NCBI GenBank assembly: GCA_025617745.1
Contig: CM046869.1
Coordinates: 9,257,168-9,321,167 of the forward strand
DNA length: 64,000 bases
Source: Heliocidaris erythrogramma
Lineage: Eukaryota > Echinodermata > Echinoidea > Camarodonta > Echinometridae
Direction of reading: 5' to 3'
Position 1 is the first letter of the stretch, and each line of letters begins with the position of its first letter. The notes below the pieces were generated by a model. The model ran no database searches. It saw only the letters and a program-made list of their open reading frames with translations, and was not told the origin of the DNA. The translations under genes were made by a program, and so were the position numbers. This document shows positions 55,909-64,000 of the stretch, piece after piece.

Positions 55909-57466
55909 CTGATCATAGAGCATTACAAAAGCAAACAAGGGTTTCGAAAGAGATTAAAGGCAAATTTAGTATTTGTCAGTTTACTGTCTTGGGAGGGGAC
56001 AGGGAGGGGTCGGGGCGAGGATTACAGCACTCACTCTTCTGTACTGCGTTTCTGACTTTTTAATAATAATTTTTGAAAAATACACAACGTTTTAAAAGAA
56101 CACACCTACATAATAACCCATGCCATGGGACCTTGTATCACTTCAAGAAAGCCTGAAGATTAAGCATTTATCAAGTTTTCTGCAAATGATAGGAAAACTG
56201 CAGATTCCTGCCATCTGCACATTAAAAAAATAACAGCGAAAAATCTTCTTTTTTTTTGCAGTGCAGAATGAAGTTTTGTCCATTCCTTTTCCCATTTTTA
56301 TACCTATCTAAATATTTGTTCAGATAATATTCTAGAATATGCAGAACAAAGAACTAGTTAATAATAAGTTTGGATGAAGACCAACATCTTTTCAGTACCA
56401 AAATTACCAGGAATCTAACAACAGATTCTTGTTCTTTAATCATAGTTTACAGTCCTACATTTCTGCCAGGAATATGTAAAGTGGCAATTCCACGGTTAGC
56501 AGTGTTACATTTTTAAGGGAAAGAAATTTGCCTTTTAGGCCTCATAAAAAGATTTTTTTTTTCAATTTGTGTAATTACACCAAGGGTATTCTGGTATAGA
56601 CCTTTAACTTGACCTTTAGCTTTTGTGAAAATAGAAAAAAAATTGGGCTTTGCTTGGAGCTACAGCAGTGGGACTCAAATTTCAGTTAGTAACATTACAA
56701 AAAGAGACATGAGAAATTAGTGGGCATCTTTGGTCAGATATTACACGCCTAATAAGCAAAGTTAGATGAAATTAGATTTTTTTTGTTGTTACTTTCCAGT
56801 TTTTAATCTTTGTTTAGTATGAAAAATTTATCATTTGACAAATTCATTAAGTGACATTATGAATGATGGTTAATTACGTTACAGCTAGTAACATTACACC
56901 TTGGAAAATCATGAAAAATGGGGTTTTAACACCTTTTTTACTGAAATTTTCTGTTCTTTAAACATCTGAAAATATAGTTTATAATGTAATTCATTGATTT
57001 ACTGCATTTCCATCAAAAATTAAATTTCAAAGAATGTTAAAACCAAGATTTTATTCAGTGATGTTCCACATCTGTCAATGCATGTATAGCTTCAGATTCT
57101 CCATGAAGGAGGAATACAGGCAAGGATCAAATTAATCGTAGAAAATGATTCAACAATTCCATCTAGACATATAATCCAAATTGCAACCATCTTGGGCATA
57201 AAACATAAAAATACTTGTTTGTCACATCTCTCTAATAACGGAATTGCCGAAAGGGTTTTCCAAAGAATGGCAAGCACTGTGGAGAGCAGACGAACTCTTA
57301 AGTTTCCCAAATTGGTTAGTTAGATATAAACTGCTCATGAACTGGTTAACTAGGAAGTGGTTTTATCACACATCAAATTTTAACTCCGAATAAATTAAAG
57401 TACAACAAGCAAAGTGCATAAACCTGCTATATATACACAACACTGATTTTTATTTGATGGACTCAC

Positions 57467-57550
57467 CTGGTTTTATTGGAGACATGACAGTAAAATTATA
57501 GATCCTAAAGCCATCTCTATGTGCCACATTATCAATACGGATCTCGAGTG
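57467..57550 (-). CDS. Netrin-like NTR-domain gene, third exon from the end
   Basis: 84 nt between acceptor TTCCTGAATCTTTTGCAG and a consensus donor CCAG|GTGAGT. Two nt finish a codon, then LEIRIDNVAHRDGFRIYNFT and VMSPIKP, then one nt (G) joins the next exon as Gly. It corresponds to the first strands of the netrin NTR domain (pattern of ...VYKQG). N19 of the peptide is in an NFT glycosylation sequon. Confidence 0.65.
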
Positions 57551-57812
57551 CTGCAAAAGATTCAGGAAAAAAATATTAAGACATCACAGCTTCACCTAGA
57601 TGTAAACGTGCTCATACCAATCAAGTTGATGAATTTGCAATATTTTTTAATTGTTCATCGTTTACAAATTGGAGTGTAAGCTAGTAGAACCATATGTAAA
57701 CTGGTTTGGTAGAGATTATTTGATATGATTTTTGTGGACCATCTTTCCATGGTTGAATAAACAGGTGAGGCCAGGTCAGAACCACCTGTACCAACTCCAG
57801 CAAGGCCCTTAC

Positions 57813-57849
57813 CAGAGGAATCCTTCAGCATGCTCTGCTGAGAAATGCC
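57813..57849 (-). CDS. Candidate upstream exon of the netrin-like gene
   Basis: 37 nt with acceptor GGCCACCATGTCCCTCAG and donor TCTG|GTAAGG, encoding GISQQSMLKDSS plus one nt; the phase fits the next exon (G+CA = Ala). The acceptor has a weak pyrimidine tract, and the same frame stays open upstream to about 57912, so the exon could be longer. More 5-prime exons are not found before the retroelement at 59-62.8 kb. Confidence 0.35.
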
Positions 57850-57943
57850 CTGAGGGACATGGTGGCCATGTGGAAGATTAAACATTATGGACACTTGACA
57901 ATAGCACATCATGCTATTATGGTGGCGGAGATTTGTTACGCAA

Positions 57944-58165
57944 TGCTATTCATGGGGGGGGGGGCGTATTGTTACGTCCCCCCCCCCCCCCCCCCCCCCC
58001 CGATGAAAAGAGTTTCCTGCATATTTACGCTCATGGCTTTTAACATTAAAGGGCAATCCAACCTTGGTAATAAGATGATTTGTGTGAAAGCTTTTGAGTT
58101 TCTCATTTTTTAAAAATCACATACATACATGTAGGCCTACATTTGGGGGGGGGGGGGGGGGGGGG
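57944..58165. repeat. G and C homopolymer runs
   Basis: G10 at 57953-57963, C22 at about 57979-58001 and G20 at about 58145-58165. This probably contains one or two decayed G-run MITEs, but ends cannot be assigned. Confidence 0.5.
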
Positions 58166-58363
58166 TCATACAAAATCTTTTCTGGGTATGACTTTGGACA
58201 ATAGTAAAAAAAAAATTGAAAAACAGAAAGCAAAATAATTCAAGTCAAGTCAATCAATTTAACAATACAGTGTATTTCCTTAGAATTTAGTCACATGGCC
58301 AAAACTTACATACATGTACACATTCGCAGACATGTATATATATATATATATATATATATATTA

Positions 58364-58515
58364 CTATTTCCGATTATAGGGGGAATCCTAACAATGCACT
58401 TTATTCCATCACAATAAAAATTGGGCGTTACAGGGCATAGGGAATTTCGACGGGTGTTACGAGGAATTTTAACAATAAGCCAAGATAAAAGAATTCCCCC
58501 TATGGCCGCGAATAG
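58364..58515. mobile_element. MITE inside a (TA)n tract
   Basis: 152 bp with inverted ends related as CTATTTCCGATTATAGGGGG and CCCCCTATGGCCGCGAATAG. (TA)n stands on both sides (58337-58358 and 58528-58555). No coding capacity. Confidence 0.6.
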
Positions 58516-58524
58516 AGTTATAAA

Positions 58525-58555
<31 letters not shown>

Positions 58556-58559
<4 letters not shown>

Positions 58560-59055
58560 GAATAAACATGTAATACAGTGAAAACTCACTGTAACAAGGA
58601 CCTTGTGACCATGAAAATTACCTTGATATATCAGGAATCTCCTTATATCAGGGTAAGAAATAAAAGAACATAAAGACCTGGGAGCAGCAAAATTAGCTTG
58701 TATATCAGCAATCCTGTTATATCTCAGCTTTTTGTCAGTAACAAGTTTCCACTATGTATATCTACATGTATATAGACATAGATTCAACTTTTATTTATTA
58801 TGTATATATATACACATACTGACATTTGAGAGAATTAGTGGTGTTAAAATGTTAAGTTATGTTTAGAATTAATTTGATTAAATTGGCATTTATGGCACAA
58901 AGATTTGTATAATAATCACCTTTTTGTGTGCGATAAGATATTTTTGGTAAATCACCAAACTATTGATATAATCAAGAAAAGTTGCTTCACCCTAAGTCCA
59001 AATTCAAGACATCAGATCCCCAAGATGTATAGATTTTCCACATTATATTATATTT
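58556..59055. other. Intergenic or intronic DNA
   Basis: No gene seen. If the netrin-like gene extends upstream, this and the retroelement would be in an intron. Confidence 0.35.
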
Positions 59056-59437
59056 CAATTCAATTCAATTCAGTATTTATTTCTAATTCATAAAAATGAA
59101 CAGTCATATACAGACAAATAAAAAGGAGAATTAAAACATGTCAATAAAAAACATGAACAAAGCAATCAAAAGTAATAGAAAAAGTAGAGTTGTTACATGG
59201 TTGAACATAAATGAATGGAAAAGGGGCATGCACTAAAAAGCCAAGAAAAGGCTTGTATGAACGCACATGCCCAACGTGGATTGATGATTAAAATAATATT
59301 GCTACCATGGATGCGGTAATTAAGTACAGTACGAAGTAATAATAATTTAAACAAAAACTAAAATACAATAAACCGAGAAGGTAAAACAGGACAAAATATA
59401 TAAACACACAACATACATATAGTCATCCTAACATAAA

Positions 59438-61845
59438 TTAATAATTGCTAAGTAATTTCTTTTTGTATTGTCTTTTAAAAGTATTATTAAACTGTGTATT
59501 AATTCTGCTAAATTCCAAACTATTCCATAAAGTGGGGCCTGTATGTCGTATGGAATATTCAGATCTATCATTTGAGAAGGCCCACCTGTGAAATTTATTA
59601 CGTGATCTGGTAAAATAATTGTGAATATTAGAGTTAATTGAGAACATGTTCATTAAATATGGCGATAGATTATTTGTGTGGTAGCGTTGCATTATTGAAG
59701 CAATTTGAATCCTAGTAATATCTGGAAGTTTAAGTGTTCGTAATGATTTAAATAACAAGGATGTTGGTGAATTATAGTCCATTTTCATACATATATGTAT
59801 TGCTTTCTTTTGTAAAATAATTAATTTTTGTAAATGGGAAGAATATGTGTTACCCCATATTGAATTACAGTATGATAAATTGGACAAAATATAAGAATTG
59901 TAAAGAGTGAATAATATATAACTAGGTAATTCATATTTCAAACGGTTTAGAATTCCAATAAAACGTGATATTTTGACAGAGACTGAAGTAATGTGATCAT
60001 TCCAAGATAAGTTATTGTTAAAAATTACTCCTAAAAACTTTACTGAATCATAAAATTTCAATTGGGTTACGTCAACCTTAAGAGATAGGTCAGTCTGATT
60101 ATATTGCACACCTTTCTTTTTATAAAAATGGACACACTGAGTTTTATTCGTATTCAAAGAAAGTCTATTGCACTTAAACCAGGCAGAAATTTTGGCAAGA
60201 TTTCTATTTAAAATTTCAAGTAAAATATTAATATTATCATGTGAGGCAAGTAGTGATGTATCATCGGCATACAGAATAAAATGAGGTTCACGGCAAGAGT
60301 TAACAATATCATTAATATAATTTGTAAACAAATCTTTCGGCATATTACTCCCAGTGTTAAAGATCGTATACTCGATCTGTAATGAAAAACACAAGTCAGA
60401 AAAAAATTGGAACCAGCGGGATTCGAATTTTGATTCAATTTTGAATTTCAAGCTTCTTCGTTTACTAATCATTAATATAGATTAAATATAATAAGGGCCC
60501 AAGAATTGAGCCTTGAGGCACACCTGAATTTAATTTCAAGAAAGACGAATGGGCATTGTTGTAGACAGTAAATTGTTCTCTGTGTAATAAATATGATTTG
60601 AACCAATTAAAAGACACCCCTCTTATACCGTAATATTGCAACTTGTTGAGTAATATATCATGAGAAAGCGAATCAAAAGCTTTGGAGAGATCCATGAAGA
60701 CTCCTATAACTTCTTTACCGGCACTGAGTTCACTAATTATTCTATCATGAATTTCAATAACTGCCATTTCTGTAGAGTAATTTTGACGGAAGCCATATTG
60801 ACTGTCATATAATAAATTGTGGTGTCGTAAAAAACAGTAGAGTCTATTAAAAACTAATTTCTCCAATATTTTGGAGAAACTTGGTAAAATCGATATTGGG
60901 GGGTAGTTGGTAAATTGATTCGGATTGTCCTTTTTAAAAATGGGAACAACTTTGGCTATTTTTAGTTTAGAGGGTACGAACCCAGTTGTGAGAGATGTGT
61001 TGAAAATATATAAAAGTGGATCTATAATAAAGGGCAAGACATATTTCACAACAGATGGATAAATGTTATCAAATCCACTACTTTTACTAGCTTTAAGTGA
61101 TTTACCAATGTCTAATATTTCTTTCTTTGTAACTGGTTTAAAGAACAAAGTATGTGAGAGTGGTTCATTCATATAAGAATGAAACGAATTACAACTGTCT
61201 TTATTTAAATCATTACATGTACTTGATTCAACATTGACAAAATATTGGTTAAAGTTTTCTGCAATTTCAAAATGATCACTAATATAACAGCCATTAATTA
61301 AAAAAGTGGTTTCTTTATCAAGATTATTTTTCTGTTTTCCTAAAATATTGTTTATAAGTTTCCATGTTTTGTTTGAATTTGTTTTCATAGATTCAAACTT
61401 GATAAAATAATATTTTTTCTTCTCTCGTCGGAGAGTTGAAGTAACTTCATTACATATCTTTTTATATCTATCATGATGAGCTTTAGTTGGGGAGTTTAAA
61501 TACACCTTATAATATTTATTTTTCTTTCTTATAAGCTTCAAAATATCAAGGTTAATCCATGGTTTTCTATTCCGTTGACGTTTACCCATATGTTTTGTCC
61601 TGATAGGTAAGTGTTTATTATACAGGTTAACGAATGTATCATAAAATATGTTGTACACCCTCTCCGGGTGGCTCTGGAGACACACCTCTGACCAGTCCAC
61701 GATTGAAAGAGCACCACATAGAGAATTAAGACCATCAGGAGATATTTTCCTGTATGTATGTGCTTTTTGTTTATCATTTATTAACAAATCTGAAAAATGG
61801 GACAAATGGAAGATTGGAAAATGGTCAGAAATATCTGTTAAAAAG
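59438..61845 (-). pseudogene. Retroelement reverse transcriptase, split by a 148-bp insertion
   Basis: From about 61845: linker, then RT boxes KASKSSGFDNI, IFKKDN, YGFRQNYSTE, DLSKAFDSLSHDILL, NSGVPQGSILGPLLY. The frame is then cut by an insertion (60320-60467) bordered by ATCATTAATATA, and resumes with FILYADDTSLL (catalytic box), SLNTNKTQ and FLGVIFNNNLSW, ending in a C-terminal region with GPTLWNSLE and stop at 59438. RT domain order and spacing are otherwise complete. Without the insertion and frameshifts it would be an active-type ORF2; as it stands it is dead. Confidence 0.88.
60320..60467. mobile_element. 148-bp insertion in the reverse transcriptase
   Basis: Bordered by a 12-bp direct repeat ATCATTAATATA (60308-60319 and 60468-60479), so the target duplication is up to 12 bp. 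On the - strand it contains a good splice acceptor (TTTTTTTCTGACTTGTGTTT then TTCATTACAG). The ends TTTGTAAACAAATC and CTTCGTTTACT are weakly inverted. Not recognised as a known family. Confidence 0.75.
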
Positions 61846-62786
61846 GCACCAGAGGGGAACGACTAAAATCATTCGTAAATATGTTATCGATTATAGTAGA
61901 TGATCTGTTATTGACACGTGTTGGTCTGTCTATAATGGGATAAAACCCGGTTGAGATTACTTGGTTGACAAAATGAAGAATTTGTGTGCTTTCAGATTTT
62001 TTCGACAAATCAATATTGAAGTCGCCCATGAAGAAAATATGTTTCTTGATTATGTAATTATCATTCATTAATGTATCAAAATATGAAGTAAATGAAGAAA
62101 TGCTTGATTTTGGTTGACGATATATAATCCCAACTACAACATTTCTTTCTGATTTGCACTCGATTTCAATGCATAGAATCAACACCTTCACACTGCTGTG
62201 AGAAATCACATAATTTGTACTTCTCGAACAAATAGACCGACCCCACCGCCGCGGCCACTAGGTCGATCAGCATGCAGGAATTTATAGCCTTCAATTGAGA
62301 AGAGGTTGAATTAATCCACGTTTCTGATATGCCAATCACCGAAAAACAAAATCTGATATTCGAAAGAAAACTGTGTATGTGATCGAAATTTTGAAATAAA
62401 ATTCTTGCATTTAAGTGAATCATGCTAAAGTTTCCTGTTATAGAATGTTCAATTATTTCATTGAATTCAGAGGTCAAGAAGTATCTTGCATTGGTGGAGA
62501 AGGCATGTTCGTCCTGATCATTCCCAACATGATATTCATCGTGCCCAGCATTACTACTTGTATTTGCATCAGCGAATTCGTCTTTAGAACAAAATACCGG
62601 TAATGACTGAAATTCTGAGTCATCAATTTCAATGAATGGCAAAGGGTGAGTAAAGTTGACATTTGCAGAAAGTATATTAGTTACCTTGACATTTAGACTC
62701 GAGTCTGCTTTTTTTTTAGAATAATCATTCCACATTACGATGACTAATGAGACGTACAAGACAATACGAAATATCCAGAAACTCAA
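61846..62786 (-). pseudogene. Retroelement APE-type endonuclease region, two frameshifts
   Basis: The N-terminal frame (62786-62166) gives MIHLNARIL, IGISETWINS and a decayed GGVG region; the frame then changes near 62170-62200 to the one giving VVVGIIYRQP, MGDFNIDL (catalytic GDFN) and IDNIFTN; a further change near 61850 leads to ISDHFPIFH (catalytic SDH). APE endonuclease nicks the target for priming. The 70 or so residues before MIHLN are not recognised. The two frameshifts make it inactive. Confidence 0.8.
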
Positions 62787-62988
62787 TAAGATACACGTAA
62801 AATAATAAGGCCTAAAAGTTTGTTAAATTATTTTAATCAATTTATATGAAAAACAGTGCTTTTGAGAGCCCATATAAACTCATTATTTTGGAAATACAAC
62901 TTGAAGTAAAAACTTATCTCATAATCCAAAGTGTACCAAACTTTTGGCCAACACTATATATATTATATATATATATATATGTATATTT

Positions 62989-63117
62989 GACTAACGGGTA
63001 CATTAAGTCGACACCTAACAATGCAGTTTATTCCGTCATAATAGCGACCCCTACATTAGGTAGACAGTTGAACAAAGAAAAAGAACAAAAACTGTCCTCC
63101 TAATGTACCCATTAGTC
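62989..63117. mobile_element. MITE with GACTAACGGGTACATTA ends, copy 2
   Basis: 129 bp, inverted relative to 7955-8103, ends GACTAACGGGTACATTA and TAATGTACCCATTAGTC. (TA)n on both sides (about 62955-62985 and 63120-63145). Lacks the 20-bp internal duplication of copy 1. Confidence 0.85.
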
Positions 63118-63120
63118 GTT

Positions 63121-63149
<29 letters not shown>

Positions 63150-63151
<2 letters not shown>

Positions 63152-63480
63152 CGAAGAAAGAGTAAATACTCAGGAGTCAAATAAAAACACTGCAGGAGCC
63201 AAAAATTTGGACTGACGTTTCGGTCAAAGACCTTTATCAAAGTAAGACTGAAAATAAACAATCTGATGCAAAGAATTAAGACGCGTAAGTTGCCAAGATA
63301 CAAATAATAAAAGTAATAAAAGTACGCTTGATGCATAATGTAAGCGCTAGGTAGTGACGCCACAAAGGAAGGAAAAGTTGGTGCGTAATTTCAAACAATA
63401 AAATGCTGGGCGCGTAAAGTGAGCGCTAATAAATGACGCAACAAAGGAAAGTATGGATTGTTTTGTGCTATTTAAATTTG
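63150..63480 (-). other. Penelope-like 3-prime tail with hammerhead-like core
   Basis: On the - strand: TTTGATAAAGGTCTTTGACC followed by GAAACGTCAGTCC. GGTC/GACC is a stem II-like helix between UUGAUAA and GAAA. The surrounding order (GCGTCTTAATT..., core, then TTTTTATTTGA and a (TA)n run at 63120-63145) matches the tail at 39530-39680. No coding part of this copy is attached; it is in opposite orientation to the Penelope fragment at 63517. Confidence 0.5.
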
Positions 63481-63484
63481 TATG

Positions 63485-63515
<31 letters not shown>

Positions 63516-63516
63516 T

Positions 63517-63878
63517 CGAAAACAAGCTGCTGAAATATCACTTGCACGACCACTAATGTTGTATATCTCATCACTTGCAGAGTATGCAGGACCCAGTACA
63601 TAGGGGAAACCAAGACCACACCCAAGAGACGCTTCTATGGGCACAGATCCACTGTCAACACAGCTAAGCTTGACACTCCAGTGGGCCACCATTTTAACCT
63701 TCCTAACCATTCCATCACCGATATGATTCTACAGGGCATTGAATCTTTTAGAACTTTATTAGCGAAGAAGACATTTATGTACGATGGTCCTAGATTTTGG
63801 AACTTTTTAAGTGAAGATATCAAAAGTAGTCCTTCCCTAAATTCTTTTAAGAAAAAACTAAAAATATTAAATGCTTAA
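63517..63878 (+). pseudogene. Chimera: Penelope GIY-YIG fragment joined to a non-LTR RT C-terminus
   Basis: From about 63517 one frame reads NITCTTTNVVYLITCRVC, TQYIGET (GIY-YIG core), RRFYGHRSTVN, VGHHFNLPNHS, as in Penelope-like endonucleases, with one stop near its start. From about 63756 the same frame continues as DGPRFWNFLSEDIKSS and SFKKKLK then stop at 63878, which is the C-terminal pattern of a Jockey/CR1-type reverse transcriptase protein. The left edge abuts a (TA)n run. Likely a template switch or recombination between two retroelements; not a host gene. Confidence 0.65.
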
Positions 63879-64000
63879 ATCTTATAATAATATACAATAA
63901 TAACCTAATAACAGCTGGTACAGTGTATCTTCTTATTTTCCATTTGGGTCTTCATCATCTGCTCAATCTACTGAATTTCTATTTGGTCTTGCCAGAATCA
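63879..64000. other. Window edge, nothing called
   Basis: AT-rich; may be 3-prime UTR of the chimeric retroelement. Confidence 0.3.

Larger units (their letters stand above)
59056..62840 (-). mobile_element. L2/CR1-group non-LTR retrotransposon, nearly full length
   Basis: About 3.8 kb on the - strand with endonuclease, reverse transcriptase, a 3-prime UTR of about 380 bp and a tail made of TGAAT repeats (ACTGAATTGAATTGAATTG at about 59056-59078 on the - strand), as typical of L2-type elements. The coding part is described in the next entries. The exact 5-prime end and target duplication cannot be fixed. A TTTTGGCCAACAC motif at about 62942, next to TATATA, resembles an unrelated Tc1 end and may mark older sequence. 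Confidence 0.85.

Noticed and set aside
62925..62960. Tc1-like end (CCAAACTTTTGGCCAACAC next to TATA)
   Set aside because: Only one end was found in the window, so no element can be delimited.

Overview
The window looks like animal nuclear DNA from a marine invertebrate, most likely a deuterostome and plausibly a sea urchin or other echinoderm. This is an inference from several things seen together: AT-rich, intron-type intergenic DNA; a cluster of intronless class A GPCR genes; very many short inverted-repeat transposons; non-LTR and Penelope-like retroelements; and long G or C runs. The species cannot be named from sequence alone.

Host genes. (1) Four single-exon aminergic-type GPCR genes form a local paralogue cluster: two on + (11785-13383 and 18179-19693) and two on - (28082-29632 and 35270-36781), so the two pairs point at each other. 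All have seven membrane segments, D3.32-Y3.33, a DRY motif, a long variable third intracellular loop and NPxxY. By eye they are nearest to histamine H3 and muscarinic receptors. They differ at ligand-pocket and activation positions (5.46, 6.44, 6.48, 6.51, second ECL3 cysteine). (2) On the - strand at 54720-57849 are the last three, possibly four, exons of a spliced gene. They have good splice sites and matching intron phases, and encode a netrin-like NTR (C345C) domain. No long open reading frame marks this gene.

Mobile DNA fills most of the rest. 4.4-10.4 kb: a TTAA-flanked MITE, a TA-flanked foldback element, a tRNA-bearing repeat of about 390 bp in tandem and inverted copies, a CR1-like reverse transcriptase relic, and insertions that can be read against empty sites in neighbouring copies. 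15.4-16.5 kb: a satellite of about 180 bp in seven copies. 19.7-26 kb: PIF/Harbinger-like, long-TIR and hAT-like MITEs, one nested stack four deep, and a 158-bp near-perfect palindrome. 37.9-40.7 kb: a second block of the tRNA-bearing repeat split by a Harbinger-like element, then a rearranged Penelope-like element. 46.1-48.4 kb: a Tc1/mariner transposon (DD34E, one frameshift) inserted in a second copy of that Harbinger-like element. 49.4-51.4 kb: a tandem repeat and more MITEs. 59.1-62.8 kb: an almost full-length L2/CR1-group non-LTR element broken by frameshifts and by a 148-bp insertion. 62.9-63.9 kb: a MITE, a Penelope 3-prime end with a hammerhead-like core, and a Penelope/non-LTR chimera.

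The most interesting points are the GPCR cluster with its altered activation switch, the hidden netrin-like gene, the two Penelope tails sharing an unusual paired substitution in a hammerhead-like core, the tandem tRNA-bearing repeat, and several insertions proven by paralogous empty sites inside the window.
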